Origin: Desulfitobacterium sp038181555
GTDB lineage: Bacteria > Bacillota > Desulfitobacteriia > Desulfitobacteriales > Desulfitobacteriaceae
Direction: 5' to 3'
Assembly (NCBI RefSeq): GCF_038181555.1
Contig: NZ_JBBWUA010000002.1
Coordinates: 124,001-188,000 of the forward strand
DNA length: 64,000 nucleotides
The notes under the pieces were generated by a model. The model did not search any database, was not told the DNA's origin, and worked only from the letters and a program-made list of their open reading frames with translations. Position numbers and translations under genes: made by a program. Below, in pieces: positions 1 through 6,928 of the stretch (the stretch's first letter is position 1; every line of letters starts with the position of its first letter).

Positions 1-1208
1 CTGGTCTTTTTGTCCGAAAGGGTATATCCCCCGATGATAAAATTCTGCCTTTGCTCACATTTCAGTTTAATCCAGTCCCCGTTTCTCGTTGCGCTGTATA
101 AGGAATCCATCTTTTTACCGATGATTCCTTCCATACCTGCCTCACAGGCAGCGGCAAAGCTTTCCTTCCCCTTACCCATCACATGCCGACTATAGTAGAT
201 GCTTCCGGGGGCATCCTTCAGCAAAGCTTCAAGGGTCGCTTTTCTCTCGATTAGGGGACGCCCTCGCAGATCCGCCCCATCCAACGCCAGCAGATCAAAG
301 ACAATATAAGTTAAGCTTTGCTCCTTGGGGTTCTTAAGGTAGTTTTGCAGTGCCTGGAAATCCGTCTTGCCCTCAAGGTCCGTAACGGTCATTTCCCCAT
401 CGAGAATCATTGCCCTGCCAGCGGCCCCATTGATAAGGGTCGTGGCTACACCTAAAAACCGCCCGGTATAATCATTACCATTTCTGGTCATCAGCCGAGC
501 TCTATTGCCTTCCACAAACGCCAAAATCCGATAGCCATCATACTTCAACTCATAAAGCCAATCCTCACCATCAGGAACCTTGGTCACCAACTTCGCCAGC
601 TGTACCCCCGCCCTCTCAAAAGGATTCCTTGTGATCCTCACCTCGGCTCCGGCTTCGATCTCTAGCATGGAACGATCGGTCCGGATGCTGGTGGTAAATG
701 TGGCAATCCCCGCTTCGGCTTTGGTGTATTCATCTTTCTCTTTCAGCAGAAGCCAGTTATCCTTCGTCTCTCCGTCCTTCGATTTCAGTCGGACCAAAGC
801 CCATTTCCCCTTTAAGCGTCTTCCATTTAGAACGAACTTTAAGCTACCTTCATGCAGACCTTCTTCCACATTGCCACGAGGCTCCCACAAGCCCTCATCC
901 CAGAGCATGACCACTCCGCCGCCATATTCGCCCTTAGGAATCGTCCCCTCAAAGTTCCTGTACTCAAGTGGGTGATCCTCCACACGTACAGCAAGCCTCT
1001 TGTCATGTGTATTATAGGAAGGACCCTTAGGTACCGCCCAGCTCAAAAGAGTTCCTTGCCATTCCAAGCGCAAATCATAATGGTCTTTGCGGGCCAGATG
1101 GTGTTGGACAACAAATCTTAACTGCTCATCAGAATCTATTTTCCCTTCAGGCTCCAGCGTTTTGGCAAAATTTCTTTTTTCGTTGTATTCCTTCAGCCTC
1201 GTCGTCAT
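1..1208 (-). CDS. ligD: ATP-dependent DNA ligase LigD (NHEJ), C-terminal part outside window
   Basis: This gene encodes the multifunctional end-joining ligase that works with Ku at double-strand breaks. About 402 codons are visible from the ATG at 1208 and the frame stays open to position 1. The N-terminus (roughly residues 20-150) is a 3'-phosphoesterase domain, with the pattern QHHLARKDHYDLRLE and the later EGTIPKGEYGGG. The adenylating ligase domain follows, with catalytic Lys222 in LKYDGYR and ILDGEMTV downstream. The domain order phosphoesterase then ligase is therefore directly visible; whether a polymerase/primase domain follows cannot be seen. The start lies 4 bases after the ku stop, so the two genes form an operon. 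Family assignment is secure; the total length is unknown. Confidence 0.95.
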   Translation of the reverse strand, partial: MTTRLKEYNEKRNFAKTLEPEGKIDSDEQLRFVVQHHLARKDHYDLRLEWQGTLLSWAVPKGPSYNTHDKRLAVRVEDHPLEYRNFEGTIPKGEYGGGVVMLWDEGLWEPRGNVEEGLHEGSLKFVLNGRRLKGKWALVRLKSKDGETKDNWLLLKEKDEYTKAEAGIATFTTSIRTDRSMLEIEAGAEVRITRNPFERAGVQLAKLVTKVPDGEDWLYELKYDGYRILAFVEGNRARLMTRNGNDYTGRFLGVATTLINGAAGRAMILDGEMTVTDLEGKTDFQALQNYLKNPKEQSLTYIVFDLLALDGADLRGRPLIERKATLEALLKDAPGSIYYSRHVMGKGKESFAAACEAGMEGIIGKKMDSLYSATRNGDWIKLKCEQRQNFIIGGYTLSDKKT

Positions 1209-1212
1209 AAAA

Positions 1213-1986
1213 CTATGCTAATTCCTTGTTTCTTTGGGCTTTATCCACGCTGGCCCTGAGAGCTTCCATCAGGTCGATGACTTTTCCGGTGTTGTCAGCC
1301 TCCGCAGTGACAACCTCCTTGCCGGAGATTTTTGACTCGATGAGCATGCGGAGCTTTTCCTGGTATTCATCCTTATATTGGGTGGGGTCAAAGGGAGTGT
1401 CCATGGCATTGATCAAGGTTTTGGCCATATTTCGTTCCTGCTCGGACACTTCCGGTTTTGAATACTGTTTTTGGAGCTCTTTTATATCCTCGGCGTAGAA
1501 CATCGTGGCAATGAGGATCCCCTCTTCCCGGGGAATAATCGCCATAAGAGTATCCTTTGTGCCCATGACGGTTTTCCCAATGGCAATCTTCTGTTCGTTC
1601 ATCAGCGCGGCTCGCAAAAGCTCGAAGGCCTTTTCGCCTCCTGGCTCAGGTGCGGCCTGATAGGTTTTATTGTAGTAGACGGGGGAAATCTGATTCAATT
1701 GGGCAAAATGCAGAATCTGAATAGACTTCTCTTTTTCAGTCTTGATCTTTTCGATCTCTTCTTCGGTAACCACAACATACTTGCCATCATCGTACTCGTA
1801 CCCTTTGACAATATCCTTTGCCGTAATTTCCTTTTCGCAATGAGCGCAGGTCTTTTTATACCTGATACGGCTTTTGTCCTCTTTATGCAGCTGATTGAAA
1901 TGGATATCATTGTCTTGGGTAGCTGTGTACATGGCGATGGGAATCGCGACCATACCGAAAGTGATAACTGATTTACGCGAGATCAT
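1213..1986 (-). CDS. ku: Ku DNA end-binding protein
   Basis: This is bacterial Ku, a homodimeric ring that binds broken DNA ends and recruits LigD. I start it at 1986 (MISRKSVITFGMVAIP, 257 aa) because GGAGG lies 10 bases upstream. A longer frame reaching 2097 has no such site and adds 37 atypical residues. The N-terminal beta-barrel core is recognisable from WxxxFGMV-like and IHFNQLHKEDKSRIRYKKTC segments. A CxxC pair (TCAHCEKEI, about residue 40) sits where many bacterial Ku proteins keep a zinc-knuckle-like motif. The C-terminus is short and basic. It is the first gene of a two-gene operon with ligD, 4 bases apart, the standard arrangement of a bacterial NHEJ locus. Confidence 0.95.
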   Translation of the reverse strand: MISRKSVITFGMVAIPIAMYTATQDNDIHFNQLHKEDKSRIRYKKTCAHCEKEITAKDIVKGYEYDDGKYVVVTEEEIEKIKTEKEKSIQILHFAQLNQISPVYYNKTYQAAPEPGGEKAFELLRAALMNEQKIAIGKTVMGTKDTLMAIIPREEGILIATMFYAEDIKELQKQYSKPEVSEQERNMAKTLINAMDTPFDPTQYKDEYQEKLRMLIESKISGKEVVTAEADNTGKVIDLMEALRASVDKAQRNKELA

Positions 1987-2104
1987 TATGGATACACCTC
2001 CAGACCAAGGATTCTGCCATGGTTCTAACATTCCTACATCTTCATCTTTATTTTCCCTATAAGGAACGCGGAGTATACAACAAGCATAGAGCCTCAATCT
2101 AAAA

Positions 2105-2151
2105 ACCGGTCCCCATGGCTAGATTGTAAGTTCTAACTCACGAGGACCGGT
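2105..2151 (-). terminator. inverted repeat after the HMA chaperone gene
   Basis: Arms ACCGGTCC (2105-2112) and GGACCGGT (2144-2151) are perfectly complementary and enclose a 31-base loop. Read leftward, the second arm is followed by TTTT. It lies just after the stop of the gene at 2170 and probably ends that transcript. It also sits in the leader of ku, so an attenuator role cannot be excluded. Confidence 0.5.
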
Positions 2152-2169
2152 TGTTTTGCTTTAATCGCT

Positions 2170-2403
2170 TTATAGTGCTTTTACTTGTGACTTTTTCACT
2201 TCATATCCTAACTTCTCGATAGCATTTTCGATATCCTTTACCGATATTTTTCCATCATCAAAGTTCACTTTTACTTTGCTCGAGTTAAATGAAACATTGA
2301 CACTTTCTTTATCTACACCTTCTATAGCTCTTACTGCATTGTCTATCTTCTGTAGACATGACGGACAAGTTAATGTTCCTAATTGAATGGTTGCTTTTTG
2401 CAT
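2170..2403 (-). CDS. heavy-metal-associated (HMA) domain metallochaperone, CopZ-like
   Basis: This is a 77-residue single-domain protein with the ferredoxin-like HMA fold. The metal-binding motif is TLTCPSCLQKI (CPSC near residue 13-16), followed by the usual VNVSFNSSKVKVNFDD strand and an AIEKLGYEV C-terminus. I place the start at 2403: AAGGGAG lies 8 bases upstream, whereas the ATG at 2409 abuts the Shine-Dalgarno. Proteins of this family carry Cu(I) or other soft metals to P1B-type ATPases, and one is encoded immediately upstream. It has its own promoter (2439-2480) with an FNR-type box, matching that of the ATPase operon. The metal is not determinable from sequence. Confidence 0.85.
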   Translation of the reverse strand: MQKATIQLGTLTCPSCLQKIDNAVRAIEGVDKESVNVSFNSSKVKVNFDDGKISVKDIENAIEKLGYEVKKSQVKAL

Positions 2404-2438
2404 TTTCATCGCTCCCTTATGCTTTTTACTATAACTCT

Positions 2439-2480
2439 ATTTTACACTGGTTATGGTTAATATAAATTGATTTAGATCAA
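2439..2480 (-). promoter_or_regulatory. FNR/CRP-type class II promoter of the HMA chaperone gene
   Basis: A perfect TTGAT-N4-ATCAA box occupies 2467-2480. Exactly 22 bases downstream on the minus strand is a -10-like TAAAAT (2439-2444). This centres the box near -41.5, the class II activator position known for FNR. The promoter of the operon at 4347-4747 has the same box, the same 22-base spacing and a shared TTTATATT next to the box. Binding by an FNR-family regulator is inference; no such gene lies in the window. Confidence 0.7.
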
Positions 2481-2493
2481 GCTTTGTCTCTTT

Positions 2494-4347
2494 TTAATAT
2501 CTTAGTTTGTAGCGAAGGAGTCTCATACCGTTGAAAATTACGACTAAAATACTTGCTTCGTGGACTAGCATGCCTATAGACATGTTCATCCATTCACTGA
2601 AGACAAGGCTGGCAAGGAGAATTAAGACAACTCCCACGGCGATAATAATATTTTGGCGCATGTTGTTTGCTGTTGCCTTAGTTAAGCCTAAGGCATGAGG
2701 CAAGCGACTAAAGTCTGAATTCATGAGGACAACATCTGAAGTTTCAATCGCAACATCAGTACCGCTTCCCATAGCAATACCGATTTGGGCCAGCGCAAGG
2801 GAAGGACTATCGTTTACTCCATCGCCGACGAAGGCGACGATTCGGCCTTTTGCTTGTAATTCCCCAATATATGCTGATTTATCTTCCGGCAACATGTGCC
2901 CATGAGCTTCTGTAAGCCCAAGCTCACGCGCTACTAGATCAACTGTTCCTTGGTTATCTCCGGAAAGAACGACTAGGTTTTTAACCCCTAGCTTTTTCAG
3001 CTTCTGCAGATCTTCTTTAACACCGGGACGAATTTGGTCACGAATACCCATGAGTGCTTTTAATTCACCATCAACTGCTGTTAGGACAAGTGAGTTTCCA
3101 TTCTTTTCAAAGCTGGCAATATCTGCGCGAGCCTTATCAGTTAGCTCGACACTTTCTTGTTCCATGAGTGCGACATTACCGACGGCAACTCGGTGTCCAT
3201 CGACCTCAGCGACAATCCCGCCACCTTTTACAACATCAGTCTTTTCAACTGGATATAATTTTGTATTGCCAATATATTCTACAACTGCTTTAGCTAAGGG
3301 GTGGTCTGATTCATTTTCCACACTGGTAAGGTAACCTAATACTTCATTGACGTTCTCGGCATAGATCTGTTTGTCAGCTACCTTAGGATTCCCTATGGTT
3401 AGGGTACCCGTTTTGTCAAATACTACTGTATCAACCCTACTAAAGTCATTGATTACCTCACTACCTTTGAGTAAAACACCGTGCCGCGCTCCATTACCGA
3501 TGCCAGCAACATTAGAGACAGGTACCCCGATAACTAAGGCTCCTGGGCATCCCAGAACTAATATGGTAATCGCCAGTTCAATATTTCGTGAAATTAACCC
3601 TACGATAATCGAAAGAACCAAAACTGCCGGAGTGTAGTATTTAGAGAATCGATCAATGAACCGTTCTGCTTCTGATTTTGAATCCTGTGCTTCTTCAACT
3701 AACTCAATAATCCTTCCAAAGGTGGTATCTTCACCGACACGATCAGCGACAATTTGCAAGGTTCCATTCTCCAAAATCGTTCCGGCGTAGACTTGAGTAT
3801 CCTTCTTTTTGCTTACCGGTACAGATTCACCAGTAATACTCGCCTCATTGATATGACCTTCCCCACTTAACACTGTGCCATCGACAGGAACTTTGGCACC
3901 GGTTTTAACCAGTAATATATCCCCTACATCTACCTCATCCACTTCTACTTCTTCAAACTCCCCGTTTTCCATTTGTTTTAAAGCACTTTCCGGGGCCATC
4001 TCAGTTAATTCTTTGATTGCCGAACGTGTTTTATTCAAGGTTCGCTGCTCTAAAAAAGCGCCAAATAAGAACAAGAAGGTAACGATAGCTGATTCTTCAA
4101 AGTTCTTAATTAAAAATGCCCCGACAACTGCGATTGTGACTAAAACATCAATGCTGACGACCTTCACCCTTAATGCTTGATAGGCTTGGATAGCAATAGG
4201 TGCAACTCCCAGTATTGAGGCGGTAGCTAAGAACCAAATAAATAATTCAATATTTTCAAAAGCAAATCTGCTTATAAAGGCGATGGCAATTAAAATTGCG
4301 CTGATCCATGTTATGTGATTTTTCTTACCTAATATAAATCTCTGCAT
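2494..4347 (-). CDS. heavy-metal-transporting P1B-type ATPase with an atypical CPG motif
   Basis: This 617-residue integral membrane ATPase pumps a metal cation. The start at 4347 (MQRFILGKK) has AAGGAG 7 bases upstream; an in-frame extension to 4437 lacks a site. There is no N-terminal HMA domain. Visible in order: four hydrophobic segments, the actuator motif TGESVPV, the transmembrane ion motif LGCPGALVIGVP, the phosphorylation site DKTGTLT, the nucleotide-binding HP dipeptide (SDHPLAKA), and the hinge GDGVNDSPSLA. The usual CPC, CPH or SPC triplet is replaced by CPG, so ion specificity cannot be assigned from the standard classes. It lies 100 bases downstream of a RIC-like gene in the same transcription unit, and upstream of the HMA chaperone. 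FNR-type control suggests an anaerobic or NO-linked role (inference). Confidence 0.9.
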   Translation of the reverse strand: MQRFILGKKNHITWISAILIAIAFISRFAFENIELFIWFLATASILGVAPIAIQAYQALRVKVVSIDVLVTIAVVGAFLIKNFEESAIVTFLFLFGAFLEQRTLNKTRSAIKELTEMAPESALKQMENGEFEEVEVDEVDVGDILLVKTGAKVPVDGTVLSGEGHINEASITGESVPVSKKKDTQVYAGTILENGTLQIVADRVGEDTTFGRIIELVEEAQDSKSEAERFIDRFSKYYTPAVLVLSIIVGLISRNIELAITILVLGCPGALVIGVPVSNVAGIGNGARHGVLLKGSEVINDFSRVDTVVFDKTGTLTIGNPKVADKQIYAENVNEVLGYLTSVENESDHPLAKAVVEYIGNTKLYPVEKTDVVKGGGIVAEVDGHRVAVGNVALMEQESVELTDKARADIASFEKNGNSLVLTAVDGELKALMGIRDQIRPGVKEDLQKLKKLGVKNLVVLSGDNQGTVDLVARELGLTEAHGHMLPEDKSAYIGELQAKGRIVAFVGDGVNDSPSLALAQIGIAMGSGTDVAIETSDVVLMNSDFSRLPHALGLTKATANNMRQNIIIAVGVVLILLASLVFSEWMNMSIGMLVHEASILVVIFNGMRLLRYKLRY

Positions 4348-4447
4348 CCCAATTCTCCTTCCTCCGCATTTTCTGTTTCCAAGATACCTTCGAATGATTT
4401 CCAGAAAGCAATTTACAAAATTGCTTTCTGGGTTCACATAGTGCTAA

Positions 4448-4747
4448 TTAAGCTTGGTATGCCTTATCTACTTCGGCTAACATGTTGTACACCGCTTCAT
4501 AGCTTTCACATACATCACTTGGAACCGTGTAGTTATGGGTAACTTCACGTAATCTGGCAAATTCCTCATTTAAATCAGGGCTTTCTGCTGCTTCTTTTGT
4601 TTTCATTTTAATCATCTCAAACAGTTTACGAACTTCATGAAACTCCGGGTGATTACCGCCATGAACCCTGTCGACAATCGGTACATATTGTTCTAAGGTT
4701 TTGAAATGGGTTTCCTTTACTTTTTTAAATGCTAATTGCTTTGACAT
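4448..4747 (-). CDS. short RIC/ScdA-like (hemerythrin-related) iron-sulfur repair family protein
   Basis: This is a 99-residue soluble helical protein. The stretch FKTLEQYVPIVDRVHGGNHPEFHEVRKLFEMI resembles the central part of RIC/YtfE di-iron proteins that repair Fe-S clusters after nitrosative or oxidative stress, especially the VHG-x-HPE motif. The flanking di-iron ligand helices of a full RIC protein (about 220-240 residues) are missing, so this is either a compact single-module member or a partial relative. It starts at 4747 behind an FNR-type class II promoter and is followed after 100 bases by the P-type ATPase gene. The family call is by motif only; di-iron binding is not shown. Confidence 0.6.
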   Translation of the reverse strand: MSKQLAFKKVKETHFKTLEQYVPIVDRVHGGNHPEFHEVRKLFEMIKMKTKEAAESPDLNEEFARLREVTHNYTVPSDVCESYEAVYNMLAEVDKAYQA

Positions 4748-4793
4748 ATCTTATTCCTTCTTTCTTTTCGTATCATTCCTGAACTTTGACTTT

Positions 4794-4835
4794 ATTCTAG
4801 CAGTGTTTTACTGAATATAAATTGATTAAAATCAA
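4794..4835 (-). promoter_or_regulatory. FNR/CRP-type class II promoter of the RIC-ATPase operon
   Basis: TTGAT-N4-ATCAA at 4822-4835 is a perfect palindromic FNR consensus. The -10-like TAGAAT (4794-4799) follows after exactly 22 bases, placing the box near -41.5. The layout is identical to that upstream of the HMA chaperone gene (2439-2480). Confidence 0.7.
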
Positions 4836-5213
4836 TTATATTAATTTTCCCTAAAGAAAACCCCGGTTATACAGCACTAAAGAAAACTTGGCTTGCGCCA
4901 CGAAAGCACTGCTTTCGCACTTGTTGCCTTAGCGCAGGCGGAAGCCTTTGTTGCACTTATACTATCTACCGAGGAAAGCTTTTATACTTTTTGATAGTGT
5001 AAAAAAACCTCGATATGTTCTCATGAACTATATCGAGGGGGTTTGGAAGTCCTACTTATTCTTTTAATCTTAACTCTTTCGTAAACTATTATTAAATATT
5101 TTGTAAATAACTTTCTATCAACGCTTGTTATTGTGAAGAGGAAAGAATTACTCAAACAACACAGGGAATGTGCGAGTAAAACCTTATCAAATGAAAAGGA
5201 AGGATATAATGCA
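4836..5213. other. intergenic region with two hairpins, no gene seen
   Basis: No coding region is recognised here. An imperfect inverted repeat joins GGCTTGCGCC (about 4889-4898) with GGCGGAAGCC (about 4938-4947) and encloses GAAAGC-ACT-GCTTTC. A stronger hairpin at 5008-5038 pairs CCTCGATAT with ATATCGAGG and reads into TTTTTTT leftward, so it would work as a minus-strand terminator, although no minus-strand gene precedes it. The promoter of the SIMPL gene must lie in about 5040-5190. Confidence 0.5.
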
Positions 5214-5954
5214 ATGATTGAAAAACCAAAAAGCCTTATTATTTGGATCACCGCTGCGATTATGGCGATCAGCTTATTTGCATCGGCATCCATTTTGACG
5301 TATGGTTGGGTAAAAACGAAATATCAGCCCAACACGGTTACCGTTACAGGATCAGCGAAAAAACAAATCAAGTCCGATTATGTTATTTGGACAGCATCTT
5401 TCAGCAGGCAGGATGCCAGCTTGTCGGAAACCTATCAGGCCCTTCAGAGTGATCTCGCCAAAGTAAAAAAATACTTAGCAGAAAACGGCTTGACAGAGAA
5501 AGATTATACCGTCTCCTCGGTAAGTACCGGTGTTATCAACACAATTCTTGATAACGGCTCCTACTCCAACAACATCGAAGCCTACAGGCTCAGCCAGCAG
5601 ATCGAAATCCGGTCCTCTGATGTGGATAAAATCACAACCCTATCCCGGGAGTCGACAGAATTAATTCAGGACGGAGTAGAATTCCAGTCTATGCCGCCAA
5701 GCTATTATTATACCAAGATTGCCGATTTAAAAGTGGAAATGCTTTCCTTAGCGACCCAGGATGCCAAGCTCAGGGCCCAAAAAGTAGCGGAAAACTCAGG
5801 TGCGAAGCTTAGCGACCTGAAATCGGCAAAAATGGGCGTATTTCAGATCACAGCAGTTAACTCGGATGAAATATCTGATTACGGCATGAATGATACTTAC
5901 TCAATTGACAAAGAAATCATGTCCGTCATGAATTGTGTTTTTACGTGCAAATAG
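5214..5954 (+). CDS. SIMPL (DUF541) domain protein, membrane-anchored
   Basis: This 246-residue protein has one N-terminal transmembrane segment or uncleaved signal (residues 8-30, SLIIWITAAIMAISLFASAS) followed by an extracytoplasmic SIMPL/DUF541 domain. The domain start is marked by NTVTVTGSAKKQIKSDYVIWTASF; later parts include AQKVAENSGAKLSDLKSAKMG. I choose the ATG at 5214, with AAGGA 9 bases upstream, over an extension to 5133. The terminus MNCVFTCK is odd for the family, which usually ends in a plain beta strand. The function of the family in Firmicutes is poorly defined. The gene is monocistronic, with a terminator at 5991. Confidence 0.8.
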   Translation: MIEKPKSLIIWITAAIMAISLFASASILTYGWVKTKYQPNTVTVTGSAKKQIKSDYVIWTASFSRQDASLSETYQALQSDLAKVKKYLAENGLTEKDYTVSSVSTGVINTILDNGSYSNNIEAYRLSQQIEIRSSDVDKITTLSRESTELIQDGVEFQSMPPSYYYTKIADLKVEMLSLATQDAKLRAQKVAENSGAKLSDLKSAKMGVFQITAVNSDEISDYGMNDTYSIDKEIMSVMNCVFTCK

Positions 5955-5990
5955 ACCTCTCATAACGTACCCATAGCTCAACTATTAACG

Positions 5991-6026
5991 ACTGTGGATT
6001 CTTCGGGATCCACAGTTTTCTTTTTC
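5991..6026 (+). terminator. intrinsic terminator of the SIMPL gene
   Basis: The stem ACTGTGGAT (5991-5999) pairs with ATCCACAGT (6008-6016), with an 8-base loop, and is followed by TTTCTTTTT. Confidence 0.85.
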
Positions 6027-6056
6027 GAACAAAAAAGAAGCTGTTGTTCGTCAAAC

Positions 6057-6797
6057 TTATGTATAAAGCCCACCGTCAACCCGAATGACTTCACCATTGA
6101 TGTAACTTGATTCGTCAGAGGCTAAGAATACCGCGACACTAGCGACTTCTTCCTGCTTGCCGAGTCTTCCCAGAGGAACGGAGCTTTCGATCTGATTGAT
6201 GATATGCTCGGGCATACCCTTCACCATATCCGTACCAATAAAGCCGGGGGCTATCGCATTTGACCTAATCCCTTTCCGTCCTAACTCTTTAGCCCAGGTC
6301 TTCATCATGGAAATAACGGCTCCCTTGGTGGCCGCATAATTGGTCTGTCCCACATTTCCATATAACCCTACCACTGAAGAAATATTGATGATATTTCCAG
6401 AACCTTGATCACGCATGATGGTGCCAATAACACTTGAACAATTGAACACGCCATTTAAATTGATGGCGATAACATTTTGCCATTGCTCCTGAGTCATCTT
6501 ATGAAGCATGGCATCCCGGAGAATACCGGCATTGTTGACTAAAACGTCTATCTTCCCATAAGCTTCGAGCGTCTTTTGGGCAAGCTCTTGGGCTTGTCTG
6601 GCATCAGAAATGTCCGCCAGAATACCGATCGCATCCCCGCCTAAATCCTTGATCATGGCTACTGTTTCATCTATGGCAGTTTGATTGACGTCGTTAACGA
6701 CAAGCTTAGCATCTTCCTTGGCCATAGCCAGGGCTATCGCCCGGCCAATTCCACGACCGGAACCGGTAATTATCACTGTTTTATTGGTCAGTCGCAT
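6057..6797 (-). CDS. short-chain dehydrogenase/reductase, FabG-like (SDR1)
   Basis: This is a 246-residue classical SDR that oxidises or reduces a hydroxy/keto group with NAD(P). The Rossmann motif TGSGRGIG is at residues 12-19, NNAG near 87, and the catalytic Ser-Tyr-Lys in ISSVVGLYGNVGQTNYAATK (about residues 139-157). The C-terminus ends in the FabG-type INGEVIRVDGGLYT. It resembles 3-oxoacyl-ACP or acetoacetyl-CoA reductases, but these genes often act in catabolism. It is the last gene of the unit that begins with the hydrolase at 8974, which argues for oxidation of an alcohol released by that hydrolase rather than fatty acid synthesis (inference). A hairpin at 6856-6901 separates the two genes. 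Confidence 0.88.
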   Translation of the reverse strand: MRLTNKTVIITGSGRGIGRAIALAMAKEDAKLVVNDVNQTAIDETVAMIKDLGGDAIGILADISDARQAQELAQKTLEAYGKIDVLVNNAGILRDAMLHKMTQEQWQNVIAINLNGVFNCSSVIGTIMRDQGSGNIINISSVVGLYGNVGQTNYAATKGAVISMMKTWAKELGRKGIRSNAIAPGFIGTDMVKGMPEHIINQIESSVPLGRLGKQEEVASVAVFLASDESSYINGEVIRVDGGLYT

Positions 6798-6855
6798 GTT
6801 TCTCTCTCCTAACTTTTAGTCTTTTGTCTTGGGCTATTGTGAGTATAAAAGATTG

Positions 6856-6901
6856 TGCCGGATTCATTTTCCACTAGCAGAAGCGAAAGCTGAATCCGGC
6901 A
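6856..6901 (-). repeat. hairpin between hydrolase 1 and SDR1
   Basis: TGCCGGATTCA (6856-6866) and TGAATCCGGCA (6891-6901) form a perfect 11-base-pair stem. No run of T follows directly on either strand, so it looks more like an intercistronic processing or partial attenuation structure than a full terminator. Confidence 0.5.
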
Positions 6902-6928
6902 ATTTGTTTATCGAAACCCCGGCGCCCT

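Noticed and set aside
1471..1971. 166-codon rightward open frame across the ku gene
   Set aside because: It is antisense to ku, has no Shine-Dalgarno and no recognisable motif; ku is certain.
5021..5293. 90-codon leftward frame overlapping the SIMPL gene start
   Set aside because: Antisense to a supported gene and crossing a hairpin; no ribosome site.
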